Shown: positions 5,732-6,236 of the stretch, one piece after another
Position numbering within the stretch: position 1 is the stretch's first letter
Layout of the letters: each line of letters starts with the position of its first letter
Made by a program: the position numbers and the translations under genes
NCBI GenBank assembly: GCA_964487155.1
Contig: CAZAQB010000186.1
Span: forward strand, 1 to 6,236
DNA from: CAZAQB01 sp964487155
Lineage (GTDB): Bacteria; Pseudomonadota; Gammaproteobacteria; Nitrococcales; Nitrococcaceae
Length of the DNA stretch: 6,236 bases
Reading direction: 5' to 3'
The notes under the pieces: generated by a model
The model's input: only the letters and a program-made list of their open reading frames with translations
Told to the model about the DNA's origin: nothing
Databases searched by the model: none

Positions 5732-6236
5732 TGGACTCCTCCAGAGCCACGCTCGGTGGCATGAAGCGCATGTTGACGTCGTCCCACTGCTTGGGCCGGT
5801 CCATGGTGCCCTGACGGATGGCCGCCACCAGCTGAACCTTTACCTGCTCGCCGTCACCGTAGCGTTTGGCCACCTCGCGGAACGCCGGCGCCAGGGGCAC
5901 GTAACGGCTGTCAGCGCTGCGTCGCATGTCGTGGCATGCAAAGCAGCCGCTGCTGGCGGCCATGGCCATCATGCGCTCGTGGCGCACGGCCCTCTGGTCC
6001 TGCTCCTCCGGGCGCAGGGACAGGATCCAGTGCACCAGGGCGCGGGCGTCCTGGGGCGGCAGGTTCACGTTGGGGGGCATGAAGCGCATGTTGACATGCT
6101 CCGCCCAGGCCTGCTCCCGGTACACGGTGCCGTGCAGCACCCGGTCCACCAGGCGGTCGAACGCCGCCGGGTCGTCCTTGTGGCGGGCGGCGATCTGCCG
6201 GTAGGGCGGGGCCAGGGGGAGGGTGTCCGGCGCCGG
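5691..6236 (-). CDS. Tandem-domain (probably diheme) c-type cytochrome, 5' end outside the window
   Basis: The last 181 codons of a periplasmic electron-transfer protein are visible, and the frame is open to the right edge. A GTG at 6149 is only an internal valine: the coding pattern PLAPPYRQIA continues upstream of it, so it is not the start. Domain 2 carries a heme-binding CFACH (C98, C101, H102 of the visible part; DNA around 5931-5945) and a Met ligand in VNMRFMPP (M156 or M159). Domain 1 shows the matching VNMRFMPP (M50/M53) and helix ALVHWILSL. Its CxxCH should lie about nine codons beyond the window edge, judging from the 106-107-residue period. The fold matches small class I cytochromes of the c551 type. 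It would pass electrons from a periplasmic dehydrogenase to a terminal oxidase or another carrier; the donor is not visible. The gene runs 41 bp into the Sel1 gene, so the two are cotranscribed. Confidence 0.9.
   Translation of the reverse strand, partial: PAPDTLPLAPPYRQIAARHKDDPAAFDRLVDRVLHGTVYREQAWAEHVNMRFMPPNVNLPPQDARALVHWILSLRPEEQDQRAVRHERMMAMAASSGCFACHDMRRSADSRYVPLAPAFREVAKRYGDGEQVKVQLVAAIRQGTMDRPKQWDDVNMRFMPPSVALEESNAEALVDWILALE
5703..6095 (-). repeat. Intragenic duplication of the cytochrome domain (period 318 bp)
   Basis: Segments 5703-5777 and 6021-6095 align without gaps at a constant offset of 318 bp. They include an exact 20-bp match (5758-5777 and 6076-6095), which encodes VNMRFM plus flanking bases, and an exact 11-bp match starting CAGGATCCAG. 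These are the C-terminal parts of the two cytochrome domains. The residues between the matched blocks have diverged, so the shared blocks reflect either functional constraint on the Met-ligand loop or local gene conversion. Confidence 0.7.

Noticed and set aside
4203..5764. Long plus-strand frames opposite the regulator and Sel1 genes
   Set aside because: They are low-complexity Arg/Pro/Ala or Gly/Gln translations with no motifs, and the minus-strand products show full domain signatures.
6147..6149. GTG at 6149 as the start of the cytochrome gene
   Set aside because: The frame continues upstream with sequence homologous to the second domain, and no Shine-Dalgarno or signal peptide is present there.

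Overview
The window is very GC-rich, and all five genes are read from the minus strand. The signals are those of a Gram-negative proteobacterium: a TonB-dependent outer-membrane receptor, a periplasmic c-type cytochrome, and an inner-membrane kinase with a periplasmic sensor. Palindromic repeats with a GTAG head and GCCGGAT/ATCCGGC stems resemble REP/BIME elements and point to a high-GC gammaproteobacterium, possibly of the Ectothiorhodospiraceae or Halomonas type. The lineage is inferred from style only and is not proven.

In transcription order (right to left) the layout is as follows. (1) 6236-5691: the 3' part of a c-type cytochrome made of two tandem class I domains, with its 5' end outside the window. 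(2) 5731-4856: an exported Sel1-repeat protein whose start and Shine-Dalgarno lie inside the cytochrome gene; it carries a C10 tract just after the signal peptide. (3) 4856-4185: a NarL/FixJ response regulator whose start overlaps the previous stop in a TGATG junction. (4) 4079-2721: a HisKA_3/NarX-UhpB-type sensor kinase with a periplasmic domain of LapD/MoxY-like layout, placed 105 bp after the regulator. (5) 2636-336: a TonB-dependent receptor behind an 84-bp spacer that holds an imperfect dyad and is the most AT-rich intergenic stretch. (6) 336-1: no gene; five REP elements, one cut by the window edge, in a duplicated BIME ending exactly on the receptor's stop codon.

The first three genes are physically overlapped and almost certainly cotranscribed. 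The kinase and regulator form an obvious pair, and the receptor is the plausible target or partner. A cytochrome c next to a MoxY-like two-component system and a TonB receptor resembles neighbourhoods of PQQ-dependent (quinoprotein) alcohol oxidation. No dehydrogenase is visible here, so that link is a hypothesis that depends on what lies beyond the right edge. Nothing in the window looks like a CRISPR array, phage, insertion sequence or RNA gene.
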